Origin: Microbacterium mangrovi
GTDB lineage: Bacteria > Actinomycetota > Actinomycetes > Actinomycetales > Microbacteriaceae
Length of the DNA stretch: 64,000 bases
Assembly (NCBI RefSeq): GCF_000802305.1
Contig: NZ_JTDK01000011.1
Coordinates: forward strand, 148,790-212,789
Reading direction: 5' to 3'
A model generated the notes under the pieces. It saw only the letters and a program-made list of their open reading frames with translations. It searched no databases and had not been told where the DNA came from. The translations under genes were made by a program, and so were the position numbers. This document shows, one piece after another, positions 53,664-63,680 of the stretch. Numbering within the stretch: position 1 is the first letter of the stretch; each line of letters starts with the position of its first letter.

Positions 53664-54592
53664 GCACTCACGTGGATGCCCGGACCGACGACGGGCGCGA
53701 GACGGTCCTCATCCCGGCGGGGAGCTTCCGCATGGGATCGACCGAGTTCTACCCGGACGAGCAGCCGGTGAACGAACGGGAGGTGGCATCCTTCCGCATC
53801 GACCGGTACCAGGTGACGAACGCGGACTTCGCGCGCTTCGTCGACGAGACCGGGTACGTCACCGTCGCCGAGCGCCCGCTGGACCCCGCGCTGTATCCGG
53901 GCGTGGCGACCGCGGACCTGGTGCCGGGGTCGATGGTGTTCACCCCCACGCCGGGTCCCGTCGACCTGCGCGACTGGCGCAACTGGTGGCGCTGGGAGCC
54001 GGGCGCGCACTGGCGGGCGCCGTTCGGCCCCGGCTCCGGGATCGAGGACCGGATGCGGCATCCGGTCGTGCATGTGGCGTTCGAGGATGCCTCCGCCTAC
54101 GCGGCGTGGGCCGGCAAGCGCCTGCCCACCGAGACCGAGCACGAGTACGCCGCCCGCGGCGGCGTCGACGGCGCCCGGTTCGCGTGGGGCGACGAGCCGT
54201 ACCCGGACGGTGTCCCGCAGGCGAACTCGTGGCTCGGCCGCTTCCCCTACGACAACCGGGGCGTCGGCGGCACGGCACCCGTCGGCTCCTACCCGGCGAA
54301 CGGGTACGGGCTGTTCGACATGATCGGCAACGTGTGGGAGTGGACCACCGACTTCTACACGCCGCGCCACCTGCGCCTGAGCGACAAGCCCGTGGATGCC
54401 GGCAAGCGGCAGAACCTCCTCGCCACCGCGAGCGCCCGCGAGGGGGAGTCGATCCCGCGCCGGGTGCTCAAGGGCGGGTCGTTCCTGTGCGCGCCGGAGT
54501 ACTGCCTGCGCTTCCGGCCCGCGGCGCGCTCACCGCAGGCGGAGGACACCGGCATGTCGCACATCGGATTCCGCTGCGCGACGGATGCCTGA
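53660..54592 (+). CDS. Formylglycine-generating enzyme (sulfatase-activating)
   Basis: 310 aa. SUMF1/FGE fold: IPAGSFRMGS at the start, RLPTETEHEYAAR, GNVWEWT and GGSFLCAPEYC near the end. Cys277 and Cys282 have the five-residue spacing of the FGE copper/redox pair. It converts the Cys of CxPxR sulfatases to formylglycine; such a sulfatase is encoded at 55528. Start GTG overlaps the DUF4190 gene. Confidence 0.93.
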   Translation: MSTHVDARTDDGRETVLIPAGSFRMGSTEFYPDEQPVNEREVASFRIDRYQVTNADFARFVDETGYVTVAERPLDPALYPGVATADLVPGSMVFTPTPGPVDLRDWRNWWRWEPGAHWRAPFGPGSGIEDRMRHPVVHVAFEDASAYAAWAGKRLPTETEHEYAARGGVDGARFAWGDEPYPDGVPQANSWLGRFPYDNRGVGGTAPVGSYPANGYGLFDMIGNVWEWTTDFYTPRHLRLSDKPVDAGKRQNLLATASAREGESIPRRVLKGGSFLCAPEYCLRFRPAARSPQAEDTGMSHIGFRCATDA

Positions 54593-54630
54593 GCCGGACG
54601 CCGCTCAGAAGCGGCCCTAGGCTGGGCGTC

Positions 54631-55134
54631 ATGGAACGCCTCACGCCGCAGCGCATCATCCGGGCGAGCTTCGCGACCGAGGAATCCGTCTACGGCGTCA
54701 TCCTCGTGGCGGGTCTCATCGTGGTGTCCGGCTCGCACGGTGCGACCGCGATCTCGGTGTTCTGGACGGTGCTCATCACCGTCGTCGTGTTCTGGCTCGC
54801 CCACCTCTACGCGGGCACGGTCGCCGGGCACGGCATCGCCGAGGGCGAAGTCGTGGGGCTCGGCGACGCGTTCTTCGCCGCGTTCCGTCACTCGCTCGGG
54901 CTGCTGTTCTCGGCGGCGATCCCGTGCCTCATCCTGCTCTTCGGCGCCACGGACGTGATCAACGACACGGTGACGATCTGGCTGGCGCTGTGGACCTGCG
55001 TGGCGGTTCTCGCCGTGCTCGGGTTCATCGCGTTCACCCGCCGCCACGCCCCCTGGTACATGCGCATCATCGGCGCGATCACCACGGCCGGCTTCGGCCT
55101 CGTGATGATCGTCGCGAAAGCCTTCGTGCACTGA
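54631..55134 (+). CDS. Hypothetical four-helix membrane protein
   Basis: 167 aa with four or five hydrophobic helices and short loops (VILVAGLIVV, VFWTVLITVVVFWLAHL, IWLALWTCVAVLAVLGFIAF). TAGGCT lies seven bases before the ATG, again leaderless-like. It sits between FGE and sulfatase but has its own start signal. Function unknown. Confidence 0.75.
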   Translation: MERLTPQRIIRASFATEESVYGVILVAGLIVVSGSHGATAISVFWTVLITVVVFWLAHLYAGTVAGHGIAEGEVVGLGDAFFAAFRHSLGLLFSAAIPCLILLFGATDVINDTVTIWLALWTCVAVLAVLGFIAFTRRHAPWYMRIIGAITTAGFGLVMIVAKAFVH

Positions 55135-55152
55135 CCCCCGAGGCAGTCGCGC

Positions 55153-55374
55153 TCAGCGCCGCCAGTCGGATGCCGCGAACGCGGCCTGCAGGTCGCCGTA
55201 TGCCCGCTCCTGCTCGCGGCCGGCGGTGCGCCCGCGGTCCTGCAGCCCGCGCGGTGACCAGTGCCACAGCGTGATCCTGCGCTCGGCGGGAGTGTCCTCG
55301 CGCCCGGCCTTGGCGCTCCGGGGCTCGGTGAAGCGGCCGAACCATCCGCGGTACTCGATCTCCTGAACAGTCAT
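55153..55374 (-). CDS. Small hypothetical protein
   Basis: 73 aa from ATG 55374 (84 aa from 55407). Aromatic and charged (EIEYRGWFGRF, RRITLWHW, REQERAYGDL). It is the only sensible frame in the 393-bp gap before the sulfatase. No ribosome site is obvious and no family is recognised. Confidence 0.4.
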   Translation of the reverse strand: MTVQEIEYRGWFGRFTEPRSAKAGREDTPAERRITLWHWSPRGLQDRGRTAGREQERAYGDLQAAFAASDWRR

Positions 55375-55527
55375 ATTCCATAGAACCGCAGGATTGGACT
55401 CTTCCATCGAGGCCAATTCGAGTTCGGTGGACTGGACGGCGCACGTCCGTGCAGGGTCTTCCGGCACGTCACAGGGACTCGATAGGGTGCAGGGGGAGAC
55501 ACCCTTCCAGGCGATTGAAGGAGCACC

Positions 55528-57870
55528 ATGCCACGCGAATTCCAGGGGAAGATCGAGCTCGACGTCCGCGACTCCGTCGGCGACTGGGAGGCCTTCCTTC
55601 CCAGCAAGGCGCCCGCGGGCGCCCCGAACGTGCTGGTCGTGCTGTACGACGATACCGGGATGGCGGCCTGGTCGCCCTACGGCGGACGCATCAACATGCC
55701 CACCATGGACAAGCTCGCGCAGAACGGCCTGACCTACACGCAGTGGCACACCACGGCGCTGTGCTCGCCGACGCGCTCGACGTTCCTCACCGGCCGCAAC
55801 CACCACCTGAACGGCTTCGCGACGATCTCCGAGTCGTCGACCGGCTTCCCCGGCTACAACTCGCACATCCCGGAGTCCAACGCGACGATGGCGAACGTGC
55901 TGCGGGATGCCGGCTGGTCGACGTTCTGGGTGGGCAAGAACCACAACGTGCCGATCGACGAGTGGACCGCCGGCGCCTCGAAGAAGCACTGGCCGCTCGC
56001 GCAGGGCTACGACCGCTTCTACGGCTTCATCGGCGGCGAGACGAACAACTGGTACCCGTCGCTGGCCGAGGACAACCACTACATCGACCAGCCGTACCTG
56101 CCCGAGGACGGCTACCACCTGTCCAAGGACCTCGCCGACCAGGCGCTGAAGATGATCCGCGACGTCAAGCAGACCGAGCCCGACAAGCCCTGGTACCTGT
56201 GGTTCTGCCCCGGGGCCAACCACGCACCCCACCACGCGCCGCAGGAGTACATCGACAAGTACAAGGGCGTCTTCGACGACGGCTACGAGGCGTACCGCGA
56301 CTGGGTCGTGGAGCGCATGAAGGAGAAGGGCATCCTCCCGGAGGACACCGCCAACACGCCCTTCAACCCGATGCCGGACGGCACCTTCTCGCAGTCCGAC
56401 GAGGTTCTGCCGTGGGACTCGCTGTCCGACGAGCAGAAGAACATGTTCACGCGCATGGCCGAGGTCTACGCCGGCTTCAGCGAGTACACCGACGCCCAGG
56501 TCGGACGCATCGTCGACTACCTGGAGGAGTCCGGCCAGCTCGAGAACACCCTCATCATCTACTGCGCCGACAACGGGGCCTCCGGCGAGGGGTCGCCCAA
56601 CGGGTCGGTCAACGAGGGCAAGATCTTCGGCGGCTACCCGGACAGCCTCGAAGACAACCTGCGCCTGGTCGACAAGCTCGGCTCGCCCGACACGTACAAC
56701 CACTACCCGACCGGGTGGGCGGCCGCGTTCTCGTCGCCGTACAAGATGTTCAAGCGGTACACGTACCAGGGCGGCGTGTGCGACCCGCTGGTGATCAGCT
56801 GGCCCGCCGGCATCAAGGCCAAGGGCGAGATCCGTCACCAGTACCACCACTCGACCGACATCGTGCCCACGATCCTCGAGGCGTGCGGGGTCGAGTTCCC
56901 CGACACGTACTCGGGCGTCGCCCAGACCCCGCTGTCGGGCGTCTCGATGGCGTACTCGTTCGACGCGGCGCCGGATGCCCCGACGCAGAAGCAGACGCAG
57001 TACTACGAGATGTTCGGGCAGCGCGGCATCTGGCATGAGGGCTGGAAGGCCGTCACCGTGCACGGGCCGGTCAGCGGCAAGGGCGACTTCCCGGACGACG
57101 TGTGGGAGCTGTACCACACCGACGTCGACCGCTCCGAGGCGCACGATCTCGCCGCCGAGCACCCGGACAAGCTCGAGGAGCTCAAGGAGATCTGGATGCA
57201 GGAGGCGAAGACCAACCTCGTGCTCCCGCTGAACGACCTGCAGATCATCGGCAACCCGAAGGACTTCGAGACCTTCATCAAGATGGAGTTCCACCAGCCG
57301 GCTCCGCCGTCCGGGCAGTTCGTCTACTATCCGGGCACCAGCGAGGTGCCCGAGCGGTCCGCCGCGAACGTGCACGGCGGCTCCTACAAGATCGCCGCCG
57401 AGGTGGAGTTCACCGCCGACACGGAAGGTGTCATCTTCGCCCACGGATCACGGTTCGGCGGGCACGCGCTGGTGGTCAAGGACGGCCAGGTGCACTACGT
57501 GTACAACTTCCTCGGCATCCCGCCCGAAGACCGCGTCTCGGCCCCGGTGCCGGTGTCGGGCAAGCACATCATCGGCGTCGAGTTCGTCAAGGAGGGCACC
57601 GGCGACTACCGCGAGCCGAAGGGCCCGGTGCGGCTGTACATCGACGACCAGCAGGTCGGCGAGAAGCAGATCCGCACCGTGCTCGGCCACTTCTCGCTGT
57701 GCGGCGAGGGCCTCACCATCGGCCGCGACAGCGCCGACCCGGTGTCGTCGCTGTACGGCCACGGGTTCGACTTCACGGGCGGCGAGATCGCGAAGGTCGT
57801 CTTCGACATCGCCGACGACACGTACGTCGACCTGGAGTCGCACCTCGCCGCGGCCATGGCGCGCGACTGA
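55528..57870 (+). CDS. Arylsulfatase (formylglycine-dependent)
   Basis: 780 aa. Metal Asp41/Asp42 (VLYDDTG), activation motif C79-S-P-T-R, GRNHH, and later metal residues in YCADNGASGEG. The C-terminal 180 residues form a beta-rich extra domain. No signal peptide, so cytoplasmic. Cys79 should be converted to formylglycine by the FGE encoded upstream. Releases sulfate, which may feed the SulP gene 20 bp downstream. AAGGAG precedes the ATG. Confidence 0.95.
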   Translation: MPREFQGKIELDVRDSVGDWEAFLPSKAPAGAPNVLVVLYDDTGMAAWSPYGGRINMPTMDKLAQNGLTYTQWHTTALCSPTRSTFLTGRNHHLNGFATISESSTGFPGYNSHIPESNATMANVLRDAGWSTFWVGKNHNVPIDEWTAGASKKHWPLAQGYDRFYGFIGGETNNWYPSLAEDNHYIDQPYLPEDGYHLSKDLADQALKMIRDVKQTEPDKPWYLWFCPGANHAPHHAPQEYIDKYKGVFDDGYEAYRDWVVERMKEKGILPEDTANTPFNPMPDGTFSQSDEVLPWDSLSDEQKNMFTRMAEVYAGFSEYTDAQVGRIVDYLEESGQLENTLIIYCADNGASGEGSPNGSVNEGKIFGGYPDSLEDNLRLVDKLGSPDTYNHYPTGWAAAFSSPYKMFKRYTYQGGVCDPLVISWPAGIKAKGEIRHQYHHSTDIVPTILEACGVEFPDTYSGVAQTPLSGVSMAYSFDAAPDAPTQKQTQYYEMFGQRGIWHEGWKAVTVHGPVSGKGDFPDDVWELYHTDVDRSEAHDLAAEHPDKLEELKEIWMQEAKTNLVLPLNDLQIIGNPKDFETFIKMEFHQPAPPSGQFVYYPGTSEVPERSAANVHGGSYKIAAEVEFTADTEGVIFAHGSRFGGHALVVKDGQVHYVYNFLGIPPEDRVSAPVPVSGKHIIGVEFVKEGTGDYREPKGPVRLYIDDQQVGEKQIRTVLGHFSLCGEGLTIGRDSADPVSSLYGHGFDFTGGEIAKVVFDIADDTYVDLESHLAAAMARD

Positions 57871-57889
57871 CGACACGCGAGGCGGGCCC

Positions 57890-59563
57890 GTGACGACCCC
57901 GAAGCGACGATTCGCGAAGCCGACCGGCCGCGACGTCGTCTCGGGGTTCGTCACGGGCCTGTTCTCCATCCCGGAAGGGATGGCGTACGCGTCCATCGGC
58001 GGGTTCGCCGCCCCGCTCGGCCTCTGGTCGGGCATCGTCCCGACGATCGTCGGGTCGATCTTCGCCCGCACCGTGCTGATGGTGACGACGCTGACCAGCG
58101 CCATCGCCCTGACCTCGCACAGCGTGCTCACCGCGGCAGGGCTCAAGACGAGCGACGTCGGGGCGATCGCGACGCTCACGGTGCTCTCCGGCATCGTGAT
58201 GCTGATCCTGGGTCTGCTGAAACTCGGCTCGGTGATGGCGTTCGTCTCGACCGCGGTGATGACCGGCTTCACCGCGGGCATCGCGCTGCAGATCATGGCC
58301 GGGGTCATCAAGGATGCCACCGGCTACTCGTCGCAGCTTTCGAACACGATCGGCAAGATCGTCGACGCGCTCCTCCACGTCGGCCAGTGGGATCCCTGGA
58401 CGGTGGCGGTCGCTGCGGCATCCATCGTGATCTGGTTCGCGGTGCGGCTGATCAAGCCGCTCAAGAGCCTCGCGACGATCATCTCGCTCGTGGTGACCAC
58501 GGCGATCGTCGCCCTGGCGCACATCCACGTGGAGCTCGTGTCGGACATCGCGGCCGTGCCGCGCTCGCTGCCCCCGTTCACGCTTCCGCAGGTGTCGGCG
58601 ATCCCGGAGCTTGCGGCCGGGGCCGTCGCGATCGCCCTCGTCGCCCTCGCGCAGGCCGCCGGCATCGGGTCGGCGGTGCCGAACCCCGACGGCACCCAGC
58701 CGAACATGTCCAAGGACTTCACCGCGCAGGGCCTCGCGAACATCGCCGGCGGGTTCTTCTCGGCTCTGCCCACCGGCGGCTCGATGTCGCGCACCGGGGT
58801 CGCCACCAGTGCCGGTGCGCAGACCCGGTGGACCGGCATCTTCGCCGGTGCGTGGCTCGCGGTCATCGTGCTCGTCGTCGGGCCGCTGGCCGGCCTCATC
58901 CCGATGGCGGTCATCGGCGGACTCATGCTCGTCATCGGCGGGGAGCTGCTCGCCGAGCGCCGCCGGGACATCGTGCTGGTCACGCGCACCTCGATGCTGT
59001 CGCTGGTAGCGATGATCGCCACGTTCCTGGCGACCACGCAGCTGCCCCTGCAGCAGGCGATCTTCCTCGGCGCGGGCCTTTCCATCCTGCTGACCGCTGT
59101 CGAGGTGACGCGGGTGGGGCGGCTGCTCGAACTCGTCCACGACGACGAGCGTGGCTGGCACCTGGACAAGGTGGCGCCGACCCTCGCCTCCGGCCGCACC
59201 ACGGTCCTGCACTACTCGGGGGCCGGTTTCTTCTCGGAGGTGCCCGCGTTCCGGCAGGAGTGGCCCGACATGAGCGACACCGCCGACGCCGCCGTCGTGC
59301 TGTCGCTGCGCGGCTCGATGGAGGTGCCGTCGGCGACGTTCCTGAAGATGTTCGGGGGCGTCATCGACCAGCTGCACGGCCGCGGCATCCCCTTCTACGT
59401 CTGCGGGGTCACGAAAGAAGGACGCGCCCTGCTCGAGCACACGAAGCTGCTCGACAAGCTCGGCGAGGACCACGTCGTCGTCTCGACCGCGACGATCTTC
59501 CAGGCCATCGTGACCGCCTACGCGCGTGCGGAGGCCGAGCGGACCGCGGCGAAGGCCGACTGA
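57890..59563 (+). CDS. SulP-family anion transporter with STAS domain (second)
   Basis: 557 aa. SulP membrane part with FSIPEGMAYASIGGF, about eleven helices, and a C-terminal STAS domain (about 430-545). Clearly different from the SulP at 48090. GTG start 19 bp after the sulfatase. Probably sulfate transport linked to the sulfatase. Confidence 0.9.
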   Translation: MTTPKRRFAKPTGRDVVSGFVTGLFSIPEGMAYASIGGFAAPLGLWSGIVPTIVGSIFARTVLMVTTLTSAIALTSHSVLTAAGLKTSDVGAIATLTVLSGIVMLILGLLKLGSVMAFVSTAVMTGFTAGIALQIMAGVIKDATGYSSQLSNTIGKIVDALLHVGQWDPWTVAVAAASIVIWFAVRLIKPLKSLATIISLVVTTAIVALAHIHVELVSDIAAVPRSLPPFTLPQVSAIPELAAGAVAIALVALAQAAGIGSAVPNPDGTQPNMSKDFTAQGLANIAGGFFSALPTGGSMSRTGVATSAGAQTRWTGIFAGAWLAVIVLVVGPLAGLIPMAVIGGLMLVIGGELLAERRRDIVLVTRTSMLSLVAMIATFLATTQLPLQQAIFLGAGLSILLTAVEVTRVGRLLELVHDDERGWHLDKVAPTLASGRTTVLHYSGAGFFSEVPAFRQEWPDMSDTADAAVVLSLRGSMEVPSATFLKMFGGVIDQLHGRGIPFYVCGVTKEGRALLEHTKLLDKLGEDHVVVSTATIFQAIVTAYARAEAERTAAKAD

Positions 59564-59564
59564 C

Positions 59565-60398
59565 TCACACCCCGCCGGGCGCCTGCATCGTCGAGGGGGC
59601 GGTCGCGCTCGCGATCGAGGCGGGGTGGCCGGCATCCTCGAGGGATGCCGCGACCGCGCCGATCACGGCGGCCGTCGTCGCGACGCCCGCCGACGGGGCA
59701 TGCCAGAACTGCACGACCGTGGTGACGCGCTCGGGCGACACGGCCTCGAGCACGGTGGCGACCGCGGGGTCGCCGTGCACGCCGGGGGCGGAGGCCGCGG
59801 CATCCCGCGCGAGGGCGAGCAGGGTCGCGACCGGGGCGTCCCCACGCTCGATCCCCACCCGGACGGCGCTCCGCCGCGCTCCGAACGTCGTGTCGTTGAC
59901 GATCACGTCGCTGAGGAACTTGCTGTTGGGCACGTGGACCGTCAGGCCGTCGTACGTGCGGATGATGACCGCGCGCGACTCCGTCTCGAGCACGGTGCCG
60001 ACGAGCACCTTGCCGTCGACGCCCTCGATCTGCACCTCGTCGCCGAGCGACACCGGATGCCGCGACTGGATGATCACCCCGGCGGCGAAATTGTCGGCGA
60101 CGCCGCGCAGCACCAGCACGACCACCACGCCCACCACCACGACGAACGCGAGCAGGGGCTGCACGTTCGCGCCCATGACCGCCAGCGCGACCCCGATGCC
60201 GAGCAGGAGGATCGTGAGTCCCGTCACCCGGGCAGCGGTGTCGCCGAGCGTCTTCGAGATGCCCGGCGTCCGCGCGGCCAGGGCGAGCACGCCGCGCCGT
60301 GCGTAGTGCGAGATCACCCAGGCCACCACGATCGCGATGACGGCGGCGAGCAGCTGCAGCCACGACGTGCCCTGCGGCAGGATCTTGCTGAGGTCCAT
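59565..60398 (-). CDS. MscS-family mechanosensitive channel
   Basis: 277 aa. Three N-terminal helices, then the MscS middle domain: GVADNFAAGVIIQSRHPVSLGD, trimmed to ADNFAAG and PVSLGDEV, with VPNSKFLSD. It protects against osmotic down-shock. Its ATG shares a base with the thiD/tenA stop (TGATG), so it is the last gene of the thiamine operon. Its stop converges with the SulP stop within two bases. Confidence 0.9.
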   Translation of the reverse strand: MDLSKILPQGTSWLQLLAAVIAIVVAWVISHYARRGVLALAARTPGISKTLGDTAARVTGLTILLLGIGVALAVMGANVQPLLAFVVVVGVVVVLVLRGVADNFAAGVIIQSRHPVSLGDEVQIEGVDGKVLVGTVLETESRAVIIRTYDGLTVHVPNSKFLSDVIVNDTTFGARRSAVRVGIERGDAPVATLLALARDAAASAPGVHGDPAVATVLEAVSPERVTTVVQFWHAPSAGVATTAAVIGAVAASLEDAGHPASIASATAPSTMQAPGGV

Positions 60399-61939
60399 CA
60401 CCCCACGGTAGTGGCGGCGGCCGGTGCGCCGGGGGAGCGCAGCAGGGGCGCCGCGAAGAACGCGAGCTCGTGCTCCGCCGACACCCGGAACGCGCGCCGC
60501 ATCCGCTCCCGCACGTCGGCGGTCGCGCTCGCCGCGATCCGGGTGACCAGGTCGATCGCGTCCCGGTTCGCGGCCGCGAACCCCGGATCGCCGTAGGTCG
60601 CCAGCCACGTCGCGTACGGGTGCCCGGGGATGCCGGTCACCTCGCCGAACGCGCCCGCCGCGATCCGCTCGCCGAGGTCCGCGTAGAGCCAGAAGCAGGG
60701 CAGCAGCGCGGCGGCGAGCACGGCGTGGTCGCCACGGGCCGCGGTTGCGAGGAGGTGGTCGAGGTACGCGACGGTTGTCGGCCACCGCTCGATGGCGTCG
60801 GCGTCGTCGCGCCCGAGCGGCGCGAGCCAGGACCGGTGCAGGTCGAGCTCGACCGCGATCGCCCCGTGCGCGGACTGCGCCCAGAACGCCTGCCCCGCGG
60901 CATCCGGAGCGAGGGATGCCGCCACGGCGAGCGCCCGCGCGTACTCGCCGAGGTAGGCGGCATCCTGCTCGAGGTACCCGAGGAACGCGGCCTCGTGCAG
61001 GGTGCCGTCGACGAGCCCGCGGATGAAGGGCAGGTCGTCGATGCCGGTGCGGACGTCGGCGATGTCGTCCCACCACTGCGCCTCGACCTCCGCGGGCGTC
61101 GGCCGGGTGTCGAGGCCGCCGCGCGACCACAGCCCGGCGAAGTGGTGCACGGGCCCGTGGCCGCCGCCGACGGCGAGGTCGTCGCCGTGCCGCAGCGATT
61201 CGCGCAGCCAGCGGCGGGCATCCGCGACGGCCGTCTCCCAGTCGTCGGCGTGCGCACGGCGCGTCGCGATCGCCGACGACAGGGAGCAGCCGGTCCCGTG
61301 CGTCGCGGTCGTGGGGATGCGGTCGCCGCCGAACCCGACGACGCGGGCGGACGCGGCATCCACCAGGGCGTCCGGGGCGTCCGGTCCGGTGAGATGACCG
61401 CCCTTGGCGAGCACGCGCACGCCGAAGAAGGCCGACACGGTCTCGGCCTGCGCGATCGCCTCCGCCCAGTCGGCGGCCGGAGTCCCGGTGCCGCCGGCCA
61501 GCCGGTCGAGGATCGCGAGCTCGGGGAGATTCGGCGTCACGAGATCGGCGAGTCGCAGCAGGTCGCCGAGGGCCTCGACGGCCACGGCATCCAGCAGCCG
61601 GTCGCCGCTCGTGGCGACCATCACCGGGTCGAGCACGACCACCGGCGCGCCCAGACGCGGCAGCGCCTCGGTGACGACGCGCACGACCTCGGCGTTCGCC
61701 AGCATCCCGATCTTCACCGCGTCCACCCGGATGTCCGAGGCCACGGCATCCAGCTGCTCGCCGACGAACGCGGCGGGCGGCACGTGCACCGCCCGCACGC
61801 CGCGGGTGTTCTGGGCGGTCAGCGCCGTGACCACCGCCATCCCGTAGCCGCCGTTCGCGGCGATCGACTTGAGGTCGGCCTGGATGCCGGCCCCGCCGGA
61901 CGGATCGCTGCCGGCGATGCTCAGCACGTTCGGGATCAT
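60398..61939 (-). CDS. thiD: Fused ThiD-TenA: HMP(-P) kinase and aminopyrimidine aminohydrolase-like
   Basis: 513 aa. Residues 1-265 are ThiD (IAGSDPSGGAGIQADLK in part, DPVMVATSG, THGTGCSLSSA). Residues 280-513 are TenA-like (PFIRGLVDGTL, YLGEYARAL, LLPCFWLYADLG with the active Cys). Joins kinase and pyrimidine salvage in one protein. ATG overlaps the thiE stop (ATGA). Confidence 0.95.
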   Translation of the reverse strand: MIPNVLSIAGSDPSGGAGIQADLKSIAANGGYGMAVVTALTAQNTRGVRAVHVPPAAFVGEQLDAVASDIRVDAVKIGMLANAEVVRVVTEALPRLGAPVVVLDPVMVATSGDRLLDAVAVEALGDLLRLADLVTPNLPELAILDRLAGGTGTPAADWAEAIAQAETVSAFFGVRVLAKGGHLTGPDAPDALVDAASARVVGFGGDRIPTTATHGTGCSLSSAIATRRAHADDWETAVADARRWLRESLRHGDDLAVGGGHGPVHHFAGLWSRGGLDTRPTPAEVEAQWWDDIADVRTGIDDLPFIRGLVDGTLHEAAFLGYLEQDAAYLGEYARALAVAASLAPDAAGQAFWAQSAHGAIAVELDLHRSWLAPLGRDDADAIERWPTTVAYLDHLLATAARGDHAVLAAALLPCFWLYADLGERIAAGAFGEVTGIPGHPYATWLATYGDPGFAAANRDAIDLVTRIAASATADVRERMRRAFRVSAEHELAFFAAPLLRSPGAPAAATTVG

Positions 61940-62601
61940 CGCCGCACCGCCTCGGCACCCGACCACGCGCGGACGAACCCCGCCGCGGCTGTGCGCGGGT
62001 CGGAGGCCGCGCAGATCGCCGAGACCACCGCGATCCCGGCGGCTCCGGCATCCCGCAGCGCGCGGGCGTCCGACGCGGTGATCCCGCCGATCGCGACGCA
62101 CGGCAGCGGCGACGCGCCGGCCAGCGCGGCGAATCCGGCGATGCCGAGCGGTTCGGGATGGTCGGGCTTCGTCGCGGTGGGACGGATCACTCCGACGCCG
62201 AAGTAGTCGACGGTCCCGGGCGGCAGCGCGGAGACCGCGGCGAAGTGCTCGGGACGATTCGCGGTGAGGCCCACGACCGCGTCGGGCCCGAGCTCGGTCC
62301 GGGCACGGGTGGCGGACGGGTCGTTCTGTCCGAGGTGCACGCCGTCGATGCGGATGCCGCGCTCGCGCGCCTTCACGGCGACGTCGAGCCGGTCGTTCAC
62401 CGTCAGCAGCGCGCGGCCGTCGATCGCCTCCGCGACCTGTTCGACGAGTGCGAGGACGGCCCGGTCGTCCGCGTGCTTCTCGCGCACCTGGACCGCGGTC
62501 ACGCCGCCCGCGACGGCCTCGGCGACCACGGCAGCCACCCCGCGCTCGCCGCAGAGCCGGGCGTCGGTGACGAGCAAGAGGGACAGGTCGAGGGCGGTCA
62601 C
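61936..62601 (-). CDS. thiE: Thiamine-phosphate synthase
   Basis: 221 aa. TIM-barrel with [50 protein letters not shown] and CVAIGGIT. Joins the pyrimidine and thiazole phosphates into thiamine phosphate. GTG start overlaps the thiM stop (GTGA). Confidence 0.96.
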   Translation of the reverse strand: MTALDLSLLLVTDARLCGERGVAAVVAEAVAGGVTAVQVREKHADDRAVLALVEQVAEAIDGRALLTVNDRLDVAVKARERGIRIDGVHLGQNDPSATRARTELGPDAVVGLTANRPEHFAAVSALPPGTVDYFGVGVIRPTATKPDHPEPLGIAGFAALAGASPLPCVAIGGITASDARALRDAGAAGIAVVSAICAASDPRTAAAGFVRAWSGAEAVRR

Positions 62602-63461
62602 CGGACGGCCTCCGCGAGCCGCGGGTCGTGGGTGCCGCCGAGCCGTACCCGGTCGCGGCCTGCGAGGTCGGCGGGGGCGACGGCGTGCAGCGCGTCGAGC
62701 AGACGCACCGCGAACGTGCCGGGGCCGGGGGATCCGGATGCCGCGACCTCGGCTGCGGCGCTGTAGACGTCGTGGGCGGCGACGACGGCGGCGAAGGCGT
62801 CGTGCTCCGACCCGCGGGCCGCTCCCAGGAATGCGGCGGTGAGCGCGCCGAGCGCGCAGCCGCCGCCGGTGACCCGCGTGAGCAGGGCGCTCCCGCCCGC
62901 GACCCGGGCGACGCGGTCGCCGTCGGTGATGAGGTCCACGGCGCCCGAGACGGCGACCACCGATCCGAGGCGGCGGGCGAGGTCGACCGCGGCCGGCTCC
63001 GCGGCGTCGGTGGTGTCGGCGGCATCCACCCCGCGTCCGCCGGAACCCGTTCCGGCGAGGGCGAGGACCTCCGACGCGTTGCCGCGGATCGCCGTCGGGC
63101 GGAGCTCGGCCAGGTCGTGAGCGAGGGAGGTGCGGACCGGGAGCACCCCGATCGCGACCGGGTCGAGCACCCACGGCGTGCCCGCCTCGGATGCCGCCCG
63201 GGCCGCCTCGAGGGCGGCATCCCGCTGCTCCCGGTGGGGCGTGCCGAGGTTCACGAGCAGGCCGCCGGCGATGCCCGCGAACAGGCCGGCCTCGCCCGGG
63301 AGGTCGACCATGGCGGGCGCGGCGCCGATCGCGAGCAGCGCGTTGGCGGTGAAGTTCGTGACGACCGCATTGGTGATGCAGTGCGTCAGCGGGGTCGTGT
63401 CGCGGAGCCGCTGCAGCAGCTCCGGCGTGCGGGCAGGGTCGATGGAAAGACGATCGCGCAT
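62598..63461 (-). CDS. thiM: Hydroxyethylthiazole kinase
   Basis: 287 aa, ribokinase-like. [17 protein letters not shown] (trimmed motif CITN, TNFTAN), [21 protein letters not shown], and [11 protein letters not shown]. Phosphorylates salvaged thiazole. First gene of the operon, directly after the TPP riboswitch. Confidence 0.96.
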   Translation of the reverse strand: MRDRLSIDPARTPELLQRLRDTTPLTHCITNAVVTNFTANALLAIGAAPAMVDLPGEAGLFAGIAGGLLVNLGTPHREQRDAALEAARAASEAGTPWVLDPVAIGVLPVRTSLAHDLAELRPTAIRGNASEVLALAGTGSGGRGVDAADTTDAAEPAAVDLARRLGSVVAVSGAVDLITDGDRVARVAGGSALLTRVTGGGCALGALTAAFLGAARGSEHDAFAAVVAAHDVYSAAAEVAASGSPGPGTFAVRLLDALHAVAPADLAGRDRVRLGGTHDPRLAEAVR

Positions 63462-63466
63462 TGCGA

Positions 63467-63538
63467 CATCCCTTCGCTAGTTCTAACTAGATCAGGTTCG
63501 ACGGGTCTGTTCTCAGCCGTGCGGCACCCCGTGTCACT
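63467..63538 (-). promoter_or_regulatory. TPP riboswitch (THI element)
   Basis: Read on the minus strand: CACGGGGTGCC, GGCTGAGA, ACCCGTCGAACCTGATCT, GTTAGAACTAGCGAAGGGA. These are the conserved thi-box pieces (CUGAGA, GAACCUGAUC, GCGAAGGGA) in order. It ends six bases before the thiM ATG, so control is probably at translation start. Confidence 0.95.
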
Positions 63539-63680
63539 GCCGCCGAGCCTAGCGGACCCTCCCCGACGTGCGCGGCCGGCGTCGTCGCAAGAGGCGCGGT
63601 CCCCGCGTTCGCCGAGCGCCCCGCATCCCCACGGGCGCTCAGCAACCGCGCAGCCAGTCGAAACGTTGTATCCCACCCCC

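Noticed and set aside
55079..55444. 121-codon minus frame before the sulfatase
   Set aside because: Arg-rich, overlaps the end of a supported gene, and competes with the better 55153-55374 frame.
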